DNA from: Sitta carolinensis
Lineage: Eukaryota; Chordata; Aves; Passeriformes; Sittidae
Assembly: GCA_032173965.1 (NCBI GenBank)
Contig: CM063288.1
Coordinates: forward strand, 19,937,501-20,001,500
Reading direction: 5' to 3'
Length of the DNA stretch: 64,000 bases
Made by a program: the position numbers and the translations under genes. The notes beneath the pieces were generated by a model, which was given only the letters and a program-made list of their open reading frames with translations, made no database searches and was not told the origin of the DNA. Shown here piece by piece: positions 25,486 through 37,100 of the stretch (position 1 is the first letter of the stretch; every line of letters starts with the position of its first letter).

Positions 25486-27426
25486 CAGGAGGAGCTGCCC
25501 CCACCTAGGGAAACCCATCTGGGGAAAGACTTGAGCCCACACTGCCTCACGGGCATGCCGGGATCAGCACAGCCCCCTTGGGAAGGCATTCCCTGCCACC
25601 ACAGGCTGTCAAAGAAAATGTGCAAGGCGAGTGTTCTCCTCCTCATCCTTACGTGACCACCAGCATCAGATGTTCCCAGGATGGGACACAGCTGTAGGGA
25701 CAATGCACGGGGCTGACCAGAGTACAGCCTGCTCTTTTGCAAGGAGCTTGGCTCCAGACTCCAAGCAAAGCTGCCTTTTTATTCCCAAAAAGAAGATTAT
25801 AAAAGGGAGGCAGCATTCCAGCTGCTGCCTGTTGCAGGGTGGAAAGGACGAGCGGTTTTCAGTCTTCCCAATCCAGCGATGCTCAAACGCCTGGAGCAGG
25901 ACTGGGGGCTCCAAGTGGGGCTCAAAGGGAGGGGTTAGAAAAACTGGAAAAGTGGAAAAAGACCCGGAGTGTTAAGTGCCGGTGTGGAGGGGAGGTGGTA
26001 GTTGCTGGGTCCCAAAGAGACAGGGAGCTGCAAGCCCTGGTTGGGAAGGGTCACCATCCCTTTCCCTGTATCCACACCCCAGCCTAGGGCCCTGGGGAGC
26101 CTGGGCAGTGCCCCAGCACCCTCTGGAAGGGGGTGCTTTCCCTGATTTTTCCCTGATCTCCAGCCTGAGCCTGGCCTGACCCAGCTCCAGCCTCTCCCTG
26201 GGTCCTGTCACAGGGAGCAGGGATGGGAGCTGCCCTTGGGATGAGCTGCACTCCTCGGTGAGGTCTGACCCCAATCTCCTCATCAGGCAGTTTGAGCTGA
26301 GATTAACCCCATCCCTGCAGGCCCATGCCCTGCACAGCTCTCACACCTAGCTTCCTTACTCAGCTCCCACTTCCAGGATGGAGCTGGCTTTAATCCCAAG
26401 GTCTTCAGGTCTCGTTAAGATCTTCCAAACTTGCCGGTGTTTTTCTGGCACTTAACAAGGCCTTTGCCCTCAGGTGTTAAACCCGGCTCCCCTGCCCTGT
26501 CCTGCTGGGAAGGGGGCAAAGAGGGGCTCCTTGGGCTGCCTTGGGAGGATGCTCTGACTTGGCCAACTTCAAGAAATCATCCCACAATGGGAAGAGAATT
26601 CTCATTGCCCTTGCTCAGTCTGTGTCATAACCCTGTGTGATGAGCTGTCACTGTTCTCAGGAACCCACTGGGCTTGTCCACTGTGGTTTTTCAGGGTAAC
26701 ATTTCCATTTTTAGGGTTTCCATTGCCCAAATTGCTGCATTTGATCCTAGGTTGACACCTACAATCTGCAGACTGTGAAGGTAGGCAGAGGGGGTGCAGC
26801 TTCCAGGCTGCTCTGGGGGTGCTCTTCTGCCTTTCTGTCACGGCTGCTTCCATCCTGGGGCAGAAATAGCATTCCATCATCCACTCTGAGGGAGAAATAG
26901 CATTAAATATAATGCCCCTGACTTTCTGGGGCCACCTGCATACACTGCAGAGCTGAACTGTTTTATAAACCCAAGGAAAAAGGATGGAAGATGAGAAACC
27001 ATGGAGAAAAAGATAATTAGGTGGGGACTTTGAGTGGTTATTTTGGAAAAATAACCTTCTGGACCTCCAACTTTTCGCTGTGTGTCAAACTGTCAGGTGT
27101 TTAATCCAAAATCCACCCCTGCATAACTCCAAACACAGGGAATCCAGGGATCTGGATGTTTCACCTGGAAAGCCATGCAGGGACCCCAGCACTCAGGGCA
27201 GGATTTTGGCTTTTCCAAAATAATTTCTCATTTCTAGAAGCTTAAAAAAAAAAAAAAAAAGGAAAACAACCCAAAAATAAACAAAACAAATAAACAACAA
27301 AAAAAAACCACACAAAAAAACCCAAAAATTCCCCATGAACTGGGGCAAAATGCAATGCCATGAGATCTGTGGAGCTGTGGGAAAAGTCAGGCTAGTTGTA
27401 CGTAACTTTCCTGCCACAAAACTCCT
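25486..27426. other. Intergenic sequence, no supported feature
   Basis: I see no coding exon or recognisable repeat. A-rich sequence lies at 27241-27330. Confidence 0.45.
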
Positions 27427-27702
27427 CTTTTAACACTTTTTACTTAGAAAACTGTTTTTACCCGCAGAATCACCAGATTTCCAGGGATAAATATGTGAGC
27501 AGTGAGTGAGCATATTGAGCTTGCCTTTCCAAATGGTACTTAAGCTTTCAGCTGCTGGACAGTGAGTGGTGGTAAAGCTGCCACCCCAGATTTACCACCA
27601 GAAGGTGGGTGTCCTGAGGGCAGGAGCAGGGAAGCAGTAGGGGTGCCTGGAATCCAAAGGGTATGGAGAAGCAGCCACAGTGCTCAGCTTATTTCCAAAG
27701 GC
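27427..27702 (+). repeat. Inverted duplication, left copy
   Basis: Closely matches the reverse complement of 29418-29728. The best part (about 27470-27590) is nearly identical, including ccagatttccagggataaat, atgtgagcagtgagtgagca and ctggacagtgagtggtggta. The rest is diverged but colinear. Confidence 0.9.
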
Positions 27703-28181
27703 TGTGTCATGGCCTCTGCAATATTCCAGGCAATTGAAAGCAATGCTCATTTTTTTTCATTAACCTCCAACGCAACCTCCCCATCTGCCAAATTAATTAC
27801 TGCTGGAAAACCAGAGGAGTATTTTAGAAATAACAAACTACTGATTCTGTCCCTAACAATCTCTTTTTTTTCTCTTTTTTTTTTTCACCCCAGGCCTTTC
27901 AGTTCCACCTCAGTTCATTGACGATGCTCTTGCAGAGACCATTTGTGAGGCATAGATATAAAATATATATTTACTCACACACACTTAATTTCTGCCTTTT
28001 TTCGAGAGCAATGGTTTCTTTGGCCTTTGCCCACTAGGACACTCCCATCTCAGAGATCCCAACAGCACAATGGGGTGCTTTTTCCAGGTTTGGAAGGTAA
28101 TTTTTGATGAGTGAGAGCTAGATGTTATTCCTAGAGTGTTTCCCTGGCTGCAAGGCATGGAGCTATGAGTTTGGAAATCAG

Positions 28182-28610
28182 AGAATCATAGAATGGTTCA
28201 GGTCAGAAGGGACCTTAAAGATCATCCAGTTCCACCCTCTGCCATGGGCAGGGACAGCTTCCACCATCCCAGGTTGCCCCAAGCCCCATCCAACCTGGCC
28301 TTGGGCACTTCCAGGGAACCAGGGGCCGCCACAGATTCTCTGGGCACCCTGTGCCAGGGCCTCAGCACCCTCACAGGGAAGAATTTCTTCTTGATATTTA
28401 ATGTATATCTAATCTCTTTCCATTTGAATTCATTCCTGTCAATTTGAAGCCATTCCCCCCTTGTCCTGCCTCGCCAGCCCCTTGTAAAAAGTTTCTCTGT
28501 GTTTCCTGTAGGCTCCCTTCAGCTACTGTTTGGCTACAATTAGGTCACCCAAAGCCTTCTCCAGGCTGAATAATCCCAATTCTTTCAGCCTTCTTTCTTC
28601 CTGTCCTGGG
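28182..28610 (-). mobile_element. CR1 LINE fragment
   Basis: Reverse-complement CR1: gagaatcatagaatggttca, gaagggaccttaaagatcat, the gggcaccctgtgccagggcc block, then the farther ccttctccaggctgaata and cccaattctttcagcc blocks. This is one of the longest CR1 pieces here. Confidence 0.92.
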
Positions 28611-28869
28611 CACCCCAGAGCTGACACAGAACTCCCCATTTTGTGGTTTTCCCTCGGCAGAGCCTTCCCGAGAGCTTTTCCTCACAGGTGGCCCTGGGAT
28701 CATTAGGCAGCAGCCATCACTCCCCCACATCCTTGCATCTTGCTGCCCGCGTGGGAAAAATCCCAAAAGATGGGTGTCCTGCCCTTCCCAGCACAGCGCT
28801 AGGCTCATCCTCTACTCCCTGCCCGGGTTATATCTTATTATATATTTTAAAGTATCAGCTTTTTGGAGC

Positions 28870-28960
28870 AGCACGATGAGGTCATCGCAGCCGGCCGCAC
28901 TTTTATTCCGGCGCGGTCGCCGCGGCAACGCAGGGAGAAACAAAACACGGAGTTGAGCGC
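28870..28960. promoter_or_regulatory. CpG-rich patch with an RFX-type X-box
   Basis: This short, CpG-dense segment contains GTCGCCGCGGCAAC (28916-28929), a full match to the X-box pattern GTNRCC-N(0-3)-RGYAAC, and a nearby TGAGGTCA element (28877-28884). It lies in the spacer of the inverted duplication. Any regulatory function is inferred from motifs only. Confidence 0.4.
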
Positions 28961-29101
28961 AGCGAAGTTTCCTGGCTGCTGGGGCTCCTTTTTCCTCATG
29001 GAAACTCAAACGTCTTTCCCTTTCCCCTGTCTGCTCCCCCGTGTCTGTCCGCAGCAATGGAGATAAAGGTTACACATCTGGTTCGGATCTGCTCTGTTTA
29101 A

Positions 29102-29152
<51 letters not shown>

Positions 29153-29417
29153 AAGACAGTAATCGCATAAATCATGCCGCAGCTGGAGTGCACTCCCGGC
29201 TCTCGCTGGGGCTGTTTACCCCGCCACGTCCCGCTGAGCCCTGGGGTTTGCTTTTGGGAAGGCTGCGCTCCCCCAGAGCTGCCTGAGGCCGCTTTGAGAG
29301 ATCCACGGCCCCTGGGCGAGGGCTGAGAAGTCTCAAGTTATCACGGGTTAAAATTTTGGCATTTCAAACCAGCCGGGATGCTCAGCTCGGCTCGCAGGAA
29401 CGGCGCTTGCTTGCAGT

Positions 29418-29728
29418 GCCTTTGGAAATAAGCTGAGCATCGTGGCTGCTCCTCCATACCCTTTGGATTCCCTGCTGCTTCCCTGTTCCTGCCCTCAGAA
29501 CATCCTTCCACTTACTGGGTAAATCTGGGGTGGCAGCTTTACCACCACTCACTGTCCAGCAGCTGAAAGCTTAAGTGCCATTTGGACAGGCAAGCTCAAT
29601 ATGCTCACTCACTGCTCACATATTTATCCCTGGAAATCTGGTGATTTTGGCTGCTTAGAATGGTTTTTTAACTTAGATCAGTGATTTGTAACTTAGAACG
29701 GTTTTCTAAGTAAAAAATGTTAAAAGCA
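29418..29728 (-). repeat. Inverted duplication, right copy
   Basis: Reverse-complement partner of 27427-27702, about 1.7 kb away. It carries an extra A/T-rich insertion at about 29648-29700 with repeated cttagaa/cttagat motifs that is absent from the left copy. Confidence 0.9.
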
Positions 29729-30411
29729 CCTGCCAGGTGCTGCTCCCCAGAAGCAATTATTCCCTCCCCAAAACGCTTATTTTTGGGCTGTAAAACACAG
29801 GCAGAAGGCAACGGAGCACATAGAAAATGCAGGATCTTCCAAATCCCCTTCTTCTACCTTTTCATCTCCATCTTACTCCAGTGATTTTGGGGTTGGAAGT
29901 TGCAGAATTTCCATCCTGCGAGCAGAAGACCCCTGGCCAAGGAAATGCCCACGCTTCTGTCCCAGTTATCTGAAGATCCTTTGCTGCAGGCTCAGCTGCT
30001 CCAAGTTTATCTGCATCTCTGCTCAAGCACTTGGACACAGTCCTAATTTCCAGGAATGCCCGGCATGGAAGACGTCGTTTTCCTTGAACTCCTGACCTTG
30101 CAATGTCAACACGGCTGTGTAGGGCATTGCTAGAAAACCCAAGAAGGATGTGGGCAGGTACATCTGAGCATCTAGAGACTCCTAGACTGGCTTCTTTTAC
30201 TGGTGTAATAGATTTAATACTGGCTAATAAAATGTGTCAGAGCCACTTTTGCCTCTCCTTGTAAAGGTCTCCCTAGAAGGCTGTGATTAAATGCAAAGCT
30301 GCAGCATTGAGGCAACCTAACCAAGCATTAAATGCTGATGCTGTCCTAAATTTAAGGGTCTGGCTTCAATGTTGATCTCTAGGACACATCCTGCTCTTCA
30401 TATTTATGACA

Positions 30412-30480
30412 CCACTGGTAGTGTAAGTGGTTATGTCTATGCTCTAGGGTTGAACCCTAGAGTTCTCACCAGCAGGCTCG
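30412..30480 (+). repeat. Possible tRNA-derived SINE head with a palindrome
   Basis: The string tagtgtaagtgg fits the pol III A-box pattern TRGYNNARNNG. About 25-30 nt downstream, ggttgaaccc is close to a B box but lacks the central C. The B-box area is a near-perfect 21-nt palindrome (30442-30462). This is weak evidence. Confidence 0.3.
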
Positions 30481-30744
30481 TAGCTTTCTGGTCTCCAAGG
30501 GCAGCAGAGTAAACCAAAACTCTCTGGCTTTCAACTGGGGAAAGTGAGATTTGACACTGACTCTTTATAATAGTTTGTCCCCGGGACTGTCCACTATCAC
30601 TTATTAAGGAATTAGTGTGGGAGTTAGGAGGGAGTGTAGGATTTTGTGGCTTCTGTGCAGTTCCATGGGGAAATTCCCTGGTAAAATAAGGGCTGGTGGC
30701 TCTGCTGATTGTACCTCACCCATCTCCCTTCAGGACCTGAAGGT

Positions 30745-31036
30745 ACAGTACAAGAAAAATGTGGTGACAGGACAAGGGTGAATAAATTCAAGCTGAAAGA
30801 GAGTAGGTTTAGATTGGATATTAGGAAGAAATTCTTCCCTTTGAAGGTGCTGAGGCTCTGGCACAGGGTGCCCAGAGCAGCTGTGGCTGCCCCTGGATCC
30901 CTGGAAGTGTCCAAGTTCATGTTGGACAGAGCTTGGAGCAACCTGGGATGGTGGAAGCTGTCCCTGCCCATGGCAGGGAGTGGGAACAAGATGATCTTTA
31001 AGATCTCTTCGAACCCAAACCATTCTGTGGTTCTTC
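30745..31036 (+). mobile_element. CR1 LINE fragment
   Basis: Sense CR1 3' region: attggatattaggaagaaat, ggcacagggtgcccagagca, gctgtggctgcccctggatc, gagcaacctgggatggtgga, then the tail cccaaaccattctgtggttc. Confidence 0.92.
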
Positions 31037-31384
31037 CATTGGGACAGAATTAACACTGCAATTCGAAGACACAGCATTACATTCAATGCTCACTTGGATT
31101 TTATGCTAGCCCATAGGCAGGATCACCTCAGCCCTGTGAAGGTTTCCCTGACACAATCATGGAAAACTCCAGAGATTTACAGCAATTCCAGTGACACCCT
31201 TCCATCTCACAAGGTGCCCTCAGCTTGAAGGGAAGTTCCAGGCTGGAACCTGGCTTTTATGGCGTGGCTGCCCCCCTCCTGGGCAGGGCTGTAAGACTGA
31301 GGCAGAACCTTTCCAAGCAAGACCAGGGGAGTTTTTTGACGCAGCAGGTGATGTCTACAGAAGAAATCCCGCTTAAAGAAGTCC

Positions 31385-31935
31385 CCCGGCCACCCCAAAA
31401 GCATCAGGGCGTGGATCTCGGGGCTCCTCACCGGCAGCCGGGAGCGGAGCGTGCGGCTCGGGCCGGGCTGGGCTATTTTTACCCGCGGTCTGGTGCCGCA
31501 GCCACGCTGGCAGATGCGCTCCCAGCTGCAGATGACTTCCATGCACAGCCCCTCGTGGCCGCTGGCCGGGGGCCCGGGGCGTAACGCGCTGCCTTAAAAG
31601 GCTCGGGAGGCGCCTGCAACGCCCCGGGGATGGGAGGGGATGAAGGGTCGGGGATGAGGGGCCCCTGCCCGAGCTTCCTTCTGCCCCCGTGAAACCCCGG
31701 GATGCGCCCTGGCATCCTGGAGGAGGGCGGCGCTACCCATGGGGAGCAGCATCCCCGGGAAACGGGGGCGGCGCAGGCATCGGTGGGAGAGGGGGTGGGA
31801 GGACGGAGGGAGGGATCGCTTTAACCCGAGCGCAGCTTTTTAAACCCCGTGAAAGGCGAAAGAGGGGGGCTTGGCCACGGCCGGTGCGCGGGGAGATACG
31901 GGGCAGGACTCCTGAGTCCCTCGGAGCCGCTGCAA
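31385..31935. promoter_or_regulatory. CpG-island-like block
   Basis: This G+C-rich stretch of about 550 bp is dense in CpG (for example gggagcggagcgtgcggctc and acgggggcggcgcagg) and contrasts with its surroundings. It contains a GC box (31764-31772) and gggctatttttacccgcg, which could act as an AT-rich core element. It lies 2.2-2.8 kb past the COL6A3 3' end (33345-34182). It may mark a promoter, for example of a non-coding RNA, but I see no recognisable coding exon beside it. Confidence 0.5.
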
Positions 31936-33344
31936 GAGCCAGTTACGATAATAAACGAATAAATGAAAGAATAAACGAATAAATAAATAAATTAATAGAT
32001 AAATAACATTTACCCATCCTCCTCTTTTCTTTCCTTTTTTTTTTTTTTTTTTTTTTTTTTCTGACGAGGCCCCTGTGGTGTGCTCGGGGAAGGATGCCAA
32101 ATAACCAGCGCAGCTTCCCCAGCTCAGCTTGGCCAGAGCTTGTCGTCCCCCGCCAAACTGTCCCGGGAAGTTTTAGGATCCGGGCTGCTCCTCGTGCCGA
32201 GAATGGGATGCCTGCAGTGTAAACCCCCAGGAGGACGATGCCCGCGGCAGACCTGCGAGCTCTTCCTGCACCCTGGACAAGGCAGGGGGAGGCCCTTGGA
32301 ACCCTGTGGCTCCTCTGCAGAGCTGAACAGGGAGCCTGAGGTGTCAGACCAGCTTTTTAGCCTTGCAAATTTGTGTCCTGGAGGGCAAATCCTCCTCCCG
32401 GGAGGTGCTGCCAAAGGCATCGTCGCTGTGTGTGTGACACACGTGGAGCATCTCCCGTAGTGGCCCACGGAGACCTGCCTGGAGTGCTTCAGAGAGCAGC
32501 AGGACAGCACCAGGTGGCCTTCTCCTCGTGACAATCCCACCCTGACCCATGGAAGAGCACCTGGATAAGCCCTGAATCACAAGGGTCTCCTCCCCAAGAC
32601 TGAACCAATCCCACCCAGTTCTCCAGAAGTCAGTGCTCTCACTCGGTTCTCCCTCCCCAATGCCCTGTTTTTACTGTTCCAGCTGCCCTCTCCATGGCAT
32701 GTGCCTGCAAGGCTCCACTATTCCTTCCAGGGACCTCCAGCAGGCCATGGGAAGCGTTATTAAGCCCTGCCTGTGGACAGCAACAGAGGCTCAGGGAAAC
32801 TGAGGACGTCAGCCCCACAGCCCAGAGCTGCCCCGTGCCCTGGGGTGGCCACTTTCATCTGCTTTGTGCTTCCAGGGGGGTTTTGAAGGGGCAGGGAAAT
32901 GTGCATTGTTTCTGAGATTTTTATCTTCCTTGGGTGAGCTCAGAGAAGGACAGGAAGGGTAAATGGCTGTGGAGAGCTTAGGAGACAGATGAAAATATTT
33001 ATGGGGTGATTGAGTCACACAGGTTGGAAGGGACACCCAGGACTGGCTGAGGCCAAGTTGCTCCAGACCATGTCCAGCTGAGTTTAAATTCCTTCAGGAT
33101 GGAGATTTCACAAGCAAGACATCTCTGTTTCCACCTTTTCCCAAGCTGGAAATCTCCAGGTTGCCAGCAGCCTCTCAGCACTGTCCCCCTGAATACCCTT
33201 ACTACATCTATCTTCCTTCTGAGGCACAGTGGGATTCCCTCCCCAAATAATTGCTTTCATTATTTTTCATTATTATTATAATATTATTAATATTATTTCA
33301 TTGATACCCACACTGGCTTTAATAAAGACAAACCCATGAGTTTC
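31936..33344. other. Intergenic sequence with simple repeats
   Basis: It holds an AATAAACG/AAATA-type array (about 31949-32009), a 26-nt T run (32035-32060), a possible diverged CR1 tail (about 33005-33080) and an ATT-rich array (about 33255-33300). No coding exon is supported. Confidence 0.5.
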
Positions 33345-34182
33345 TCAAAACCTCCATTAGACTTTATTTAAAAGTTCTTTGTATAGACTTCCTGACACAG
33401 AATCCACAATAAAAATAAAACCCCCTCCCTCCCCACTGCTCCCCCTCCCCAGACTGCTTTGCTTTGTATTTTATAAAACATACAACATCAGAAGAATGCC
33501 AGAGGCATCCTACACCACAATTTAAAGATTTGTTAACTGAGGCCTTGGTCCCAGCAGTGCATTTGCATTTGGAAACTTTGCTTCCTTTTTCCTTGCTAGT
33601 TCGGTTGGCCACATGTGGTACAAATGCATACAAGAGATCTAGTCTGAGATCAAATCCAGCAAAGGGAGAAAAAAAAAAAAGTAAAATAAAAGAGGAAGAG
33701 TGAAAATGGAATCACTTGTTTATCAGATCAGCCACTCTCTTACACAAAGGCTTCCCCTGTAAAGTTATGCTCAGTTATGAGAAGGATAAAAGCAAGCAGA
33801 TAACAAGTTGCAGTGAAATTATTATGTTTTGGGTTTTTCTAACTATTTTTTTTGGTGCCTTGGATAGGCAGATGGCCAGAACTGGGGGGGCAAAAAAGGC
33901 TAATTTAGAGACATGTTGAGAGACAATAACAATCTGCACTTAGGTAAATATTTGGCAACGTTGAAGCTATACAATATAACCCGGGCATGTGTAGCACTCA
34001 GTCCACAAACAGTTTAGCACCATATTGATAGGTCATGCAGCAAAACCCTCTCCTCGGGGTTTGCTTGGGAGTTAAAAGCATGAAATATTACAGTGCAAGG
34101 TCGTCTATACCCTTAGCTTCTATAGGGGCAAGGTGGCAAAGATGATGCTGTCTCAGAGGTAAGTGTTGGCCAGCCCCTGCCT
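33345..34182 (-). other. COL6A3: COL6A3 3'UTR
   Basis: This is the sequence between the stop codon and the poly(A) signal, about 0.8 kb and unspliced as far as I can see. It has A/T-rich stretches and one G-rich tract on the mRNA strand (33421-33450). The cleavage site is estimated at 15-25 nt past the AATAAA. GT-rich sequence (GTTTTG, GGGTTTGTC) follows downstream, as expected for a processing site. Confidence 0.75.
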
Positions 34183-37100
34183 CTATGTCCCTATCGTCGT
34201 CACCACGCTGGGGTTGATGGCACCTGGTGGAGAAAGAGGGAACAAATAAGGTTTGGATGCAGGATAGTGAGGGAAGATAAGCCAGGAAATGGCCAGGAGT
34301 CCAAGCCCAGGCAGCAGGGTGGGAAGGGCAGGGATTTGGCTGAGTGCCTCTTACCGGGGCTGCAGAGTTTTTCACATTCTTTCTGCGTGTTGAACCTGTT
34401 CTCGTTGCCGCCGCAGCCGCCGTACCAGAAGCGTGCACAGCTCTTGGTGTCAGGGTCGTAGTACCACTTCAGCACAAAGTTCCTGCAGGTGCCCTCGTCC
34501 TTTTGCAGCCTGCAGACATCCAGGACTGTGGAAAAAAGCAGGAGAAACAGTGGTCAGTTCACTCTTGGGTGAAGCAGGGCCTTTTCTGAGCATATCTGCA
34601 GGGCAGGGCTGGAATGCAAGCAGAGAAAGGGCATCCACAGCACAGACTGTGCACACCTCCCATGACTAAATCCCATCTTTTCTGTGCAAAAAGAACCTCT
34701 TTCCCTGGAGGTCACCAATGCTGGTGCATAGGCTTGGTTTTCTCTCCTAGGTTGCTGCCGTGCATCCAGGAGTGATGGAGGAAGAGTGTTGCATGGCAGG
34801 GGTTGTCTGTAAATCCCTTGGATCTGTAGGAAGTGAGTTGTCAGCTCTCTTCCTGGGCTGCAAGGGAAGAAGTACTGGCACCACTAAAACGGCTGAAAAG
34901 AGAAATCTCCCATGTGAAGATGCTCCTGGGTCCAGCACACACTGCCCATGGCATCCTGCATCCCTCGCTGGGTGAGCGGGTGACAAAACAACAAAGCACT
35001 TGGATGAGGTGAGAGGAAATTGCCAAATAATTTTTAAATAATGAAATAAAAAAGTGTCTGATGTCAGCCACTGGTTTGCTATCAGGTCATGCGCCTCCCT
35101 TCACACAGGGATGCACAAGGAGCTTGTGCTACCACTGCTCAGCACAGCATAAACACCACAGTTAAGGGGGAGTCAGAAATCCCTATTGACCTTCCAATTC
35201 AGCTTTGCTTTTGGCCTCCTAAGGCCAAAAGCTTCCCCATGCCTTAAGCAGGCTCTCTGCCTTTTTTATATTCATACTTTTTTTTTCTAAAGCCCATCTC
35301 CCTTCTTCCCCACTTTCCAAAACACTGAAATCCAGCAGATGTGAACTCAGGAATGACTCTACCCCAAACCCTGCACAGGAATCAAATCCAAACACTAATC
35401 AAAACAGAAGAGTTTATTTTCGTGTATAACCTAATTTCCCCCTATTTCAGTCTGAACTTAAACAAAAGTTTACCCAAAAATTTCCAAGAATTGATGGAGA
35501 GCAAGAACTAGGGAGTTAAAATGTGGTTTAAGCTAAAGTAACAGGTTGAAAAGATGGGGAGACAGGGTTTAAAGTCATCCCACGGAGAAGAAAATGTGCC
35601 TGGGCTCCTCAGTTACACTTAAGAGTTACTTCTGCCATGGTAAAAAAGTTAATAACAAAAAAATAAAACCATAGAGTCATTAAGGTTGGAAAAGTCCTCT
35701 AAGACCCTTGAGTCCAACCATTTACCTCAGCATTGCCAAGTCCACCACTAAACCATGCCTCTGAGTCCACATCTACACGTGAAAAATTGTATACAAAGTC
35801 CAAAATTAAAGGGGCTCACAGCGTTTAAAAGGCTTCGAAAGGGAAGTGGGTCCCATGCATGTTTTTGGGAGTTCAACTCATTTCTCATTGCTGCACATGC
35901 TGTGGGCTGAACCCAGAGCCTGAGCCACCACCCAGCACCTGAAAAGCTGAGCTGCATGGAACTCCTGTGTCCATTTTCCATGTGGATTCAAGCTCTGGCT
36001 TTGCAGAAAATGGAAAGGGAATAAAGTGAGCAGAGACTTGAACATCCCTCCAGGGCCCCTCGTCTGCTTTTCTTGACTCTGTGCCCAGGACAGAGCCATG
36101 CCAAGTTGATGAAATATCACTTTAGCCTCAGAAACAGTTGCTGGAAACATCACCAAGGCATGTGACAATGATCAGGAGGGGCTGGCCTGTGGGACAGGGC
36201 TAGCAGAAACATGCACCCTCCAGAGTAAACTTTATCAGGGAGGCTTCCCTGCTCTCTGAGGGTGGAATCCTGCTCTGGAGTGAAGCTGCAGGTTCCTGCA
36301 CGAGCTGCTGTGTGCTCAAACTACAGCCAGAGGATCCACGATGCCTGCTTGAATCCCCAGAGCCCCTTGAAATCCCCTTTGGCCACCCCAGACAGCTCAG
36401 TGGCTGGTGATGGCCACCTCCTCCTTGCCTCCCCACCTCTGCAGTGACAGATGTTCCCAAGCATGATTTAAGGATCCTAAAATAAACCTAAGAAAGTCAA
36501 ATGAGGTGGAAGTGTCTGCAATTTGACTTTTCAAACCCTGTCATGCCACTGCAAGGACTAAAGCCCTGCCTTTAGGTAGCAGAGCTGTCTTCACTCCTTG
36601 GTTTCCCTCCCAGCTCCACAAACACCTCTGGGAGGGGGAGACTGCTCTGATAAGGATTTTCTGGGCTCTTTTCCCATCCCAACCCCTTGTTGAACCAATA
36701 CAGGTGGATTGCAAGCCTCTTCTCCCTTCCCAGGTCTTGAAGAGGTTTGCAAACATAACACCTGAGGCTCAGAAATTCCTCGAGGAGAGGAGAGCATTAC
36801 CATTTTCCTGCGGGCTCCTCCCTCAACTGTGACTTTTATCTTTTGGTACTGAAGGAAAATATCTCCATGCAATACCTGAGCCCCATGGAATTACTTTCCA
36901 CCAGGTGTTTTGGTTACAGGCAGAAAAATGTTGGTAATTGTCTGCATTTTAGCAGAGCAGTGTCATTTCTTGGTCACACAGAGATAACACAAACTGGTTT
37001 GGGGCTGTGCCACATTCCAGCTCAGCAATCCCAGGTTCCTCATGAAATCCAGTGAGCCCAGGTTGTGCCAACACAGCACATCCTTGTGGGACAACACACA

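Noticed and set aside
30412..30480. Functional tRNA gene
   Set aside because: The A-box resemblance is not matched by a full cloverleaf, and the T-arm consensus lacks its central C. At most it is a SINE relic.
31225..32460. Several 97-126 codon plus-strand frames in and near the CpG island
   Set aside because: They are expected in stop-poor G+C-rich DNA, and none shows a known domain or start context. The block is better treated as possible regulatory DNA.
1..33344. Exons of a neighbouring gene such as COPS8
   Set aside because: COPS8 is the expected neighbour from mammalian synteny, but I find no run of linked, phase-compatible exons or family-like peptide in this half.
34200..34354. Open extension of the C5 Kunitz frame past the donor
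   Set aside because: The GTAAGA donor at 34354/34353 and the in-phase terminal exon at 34223-34183, ending in the family-like IGT, show that this is intron.
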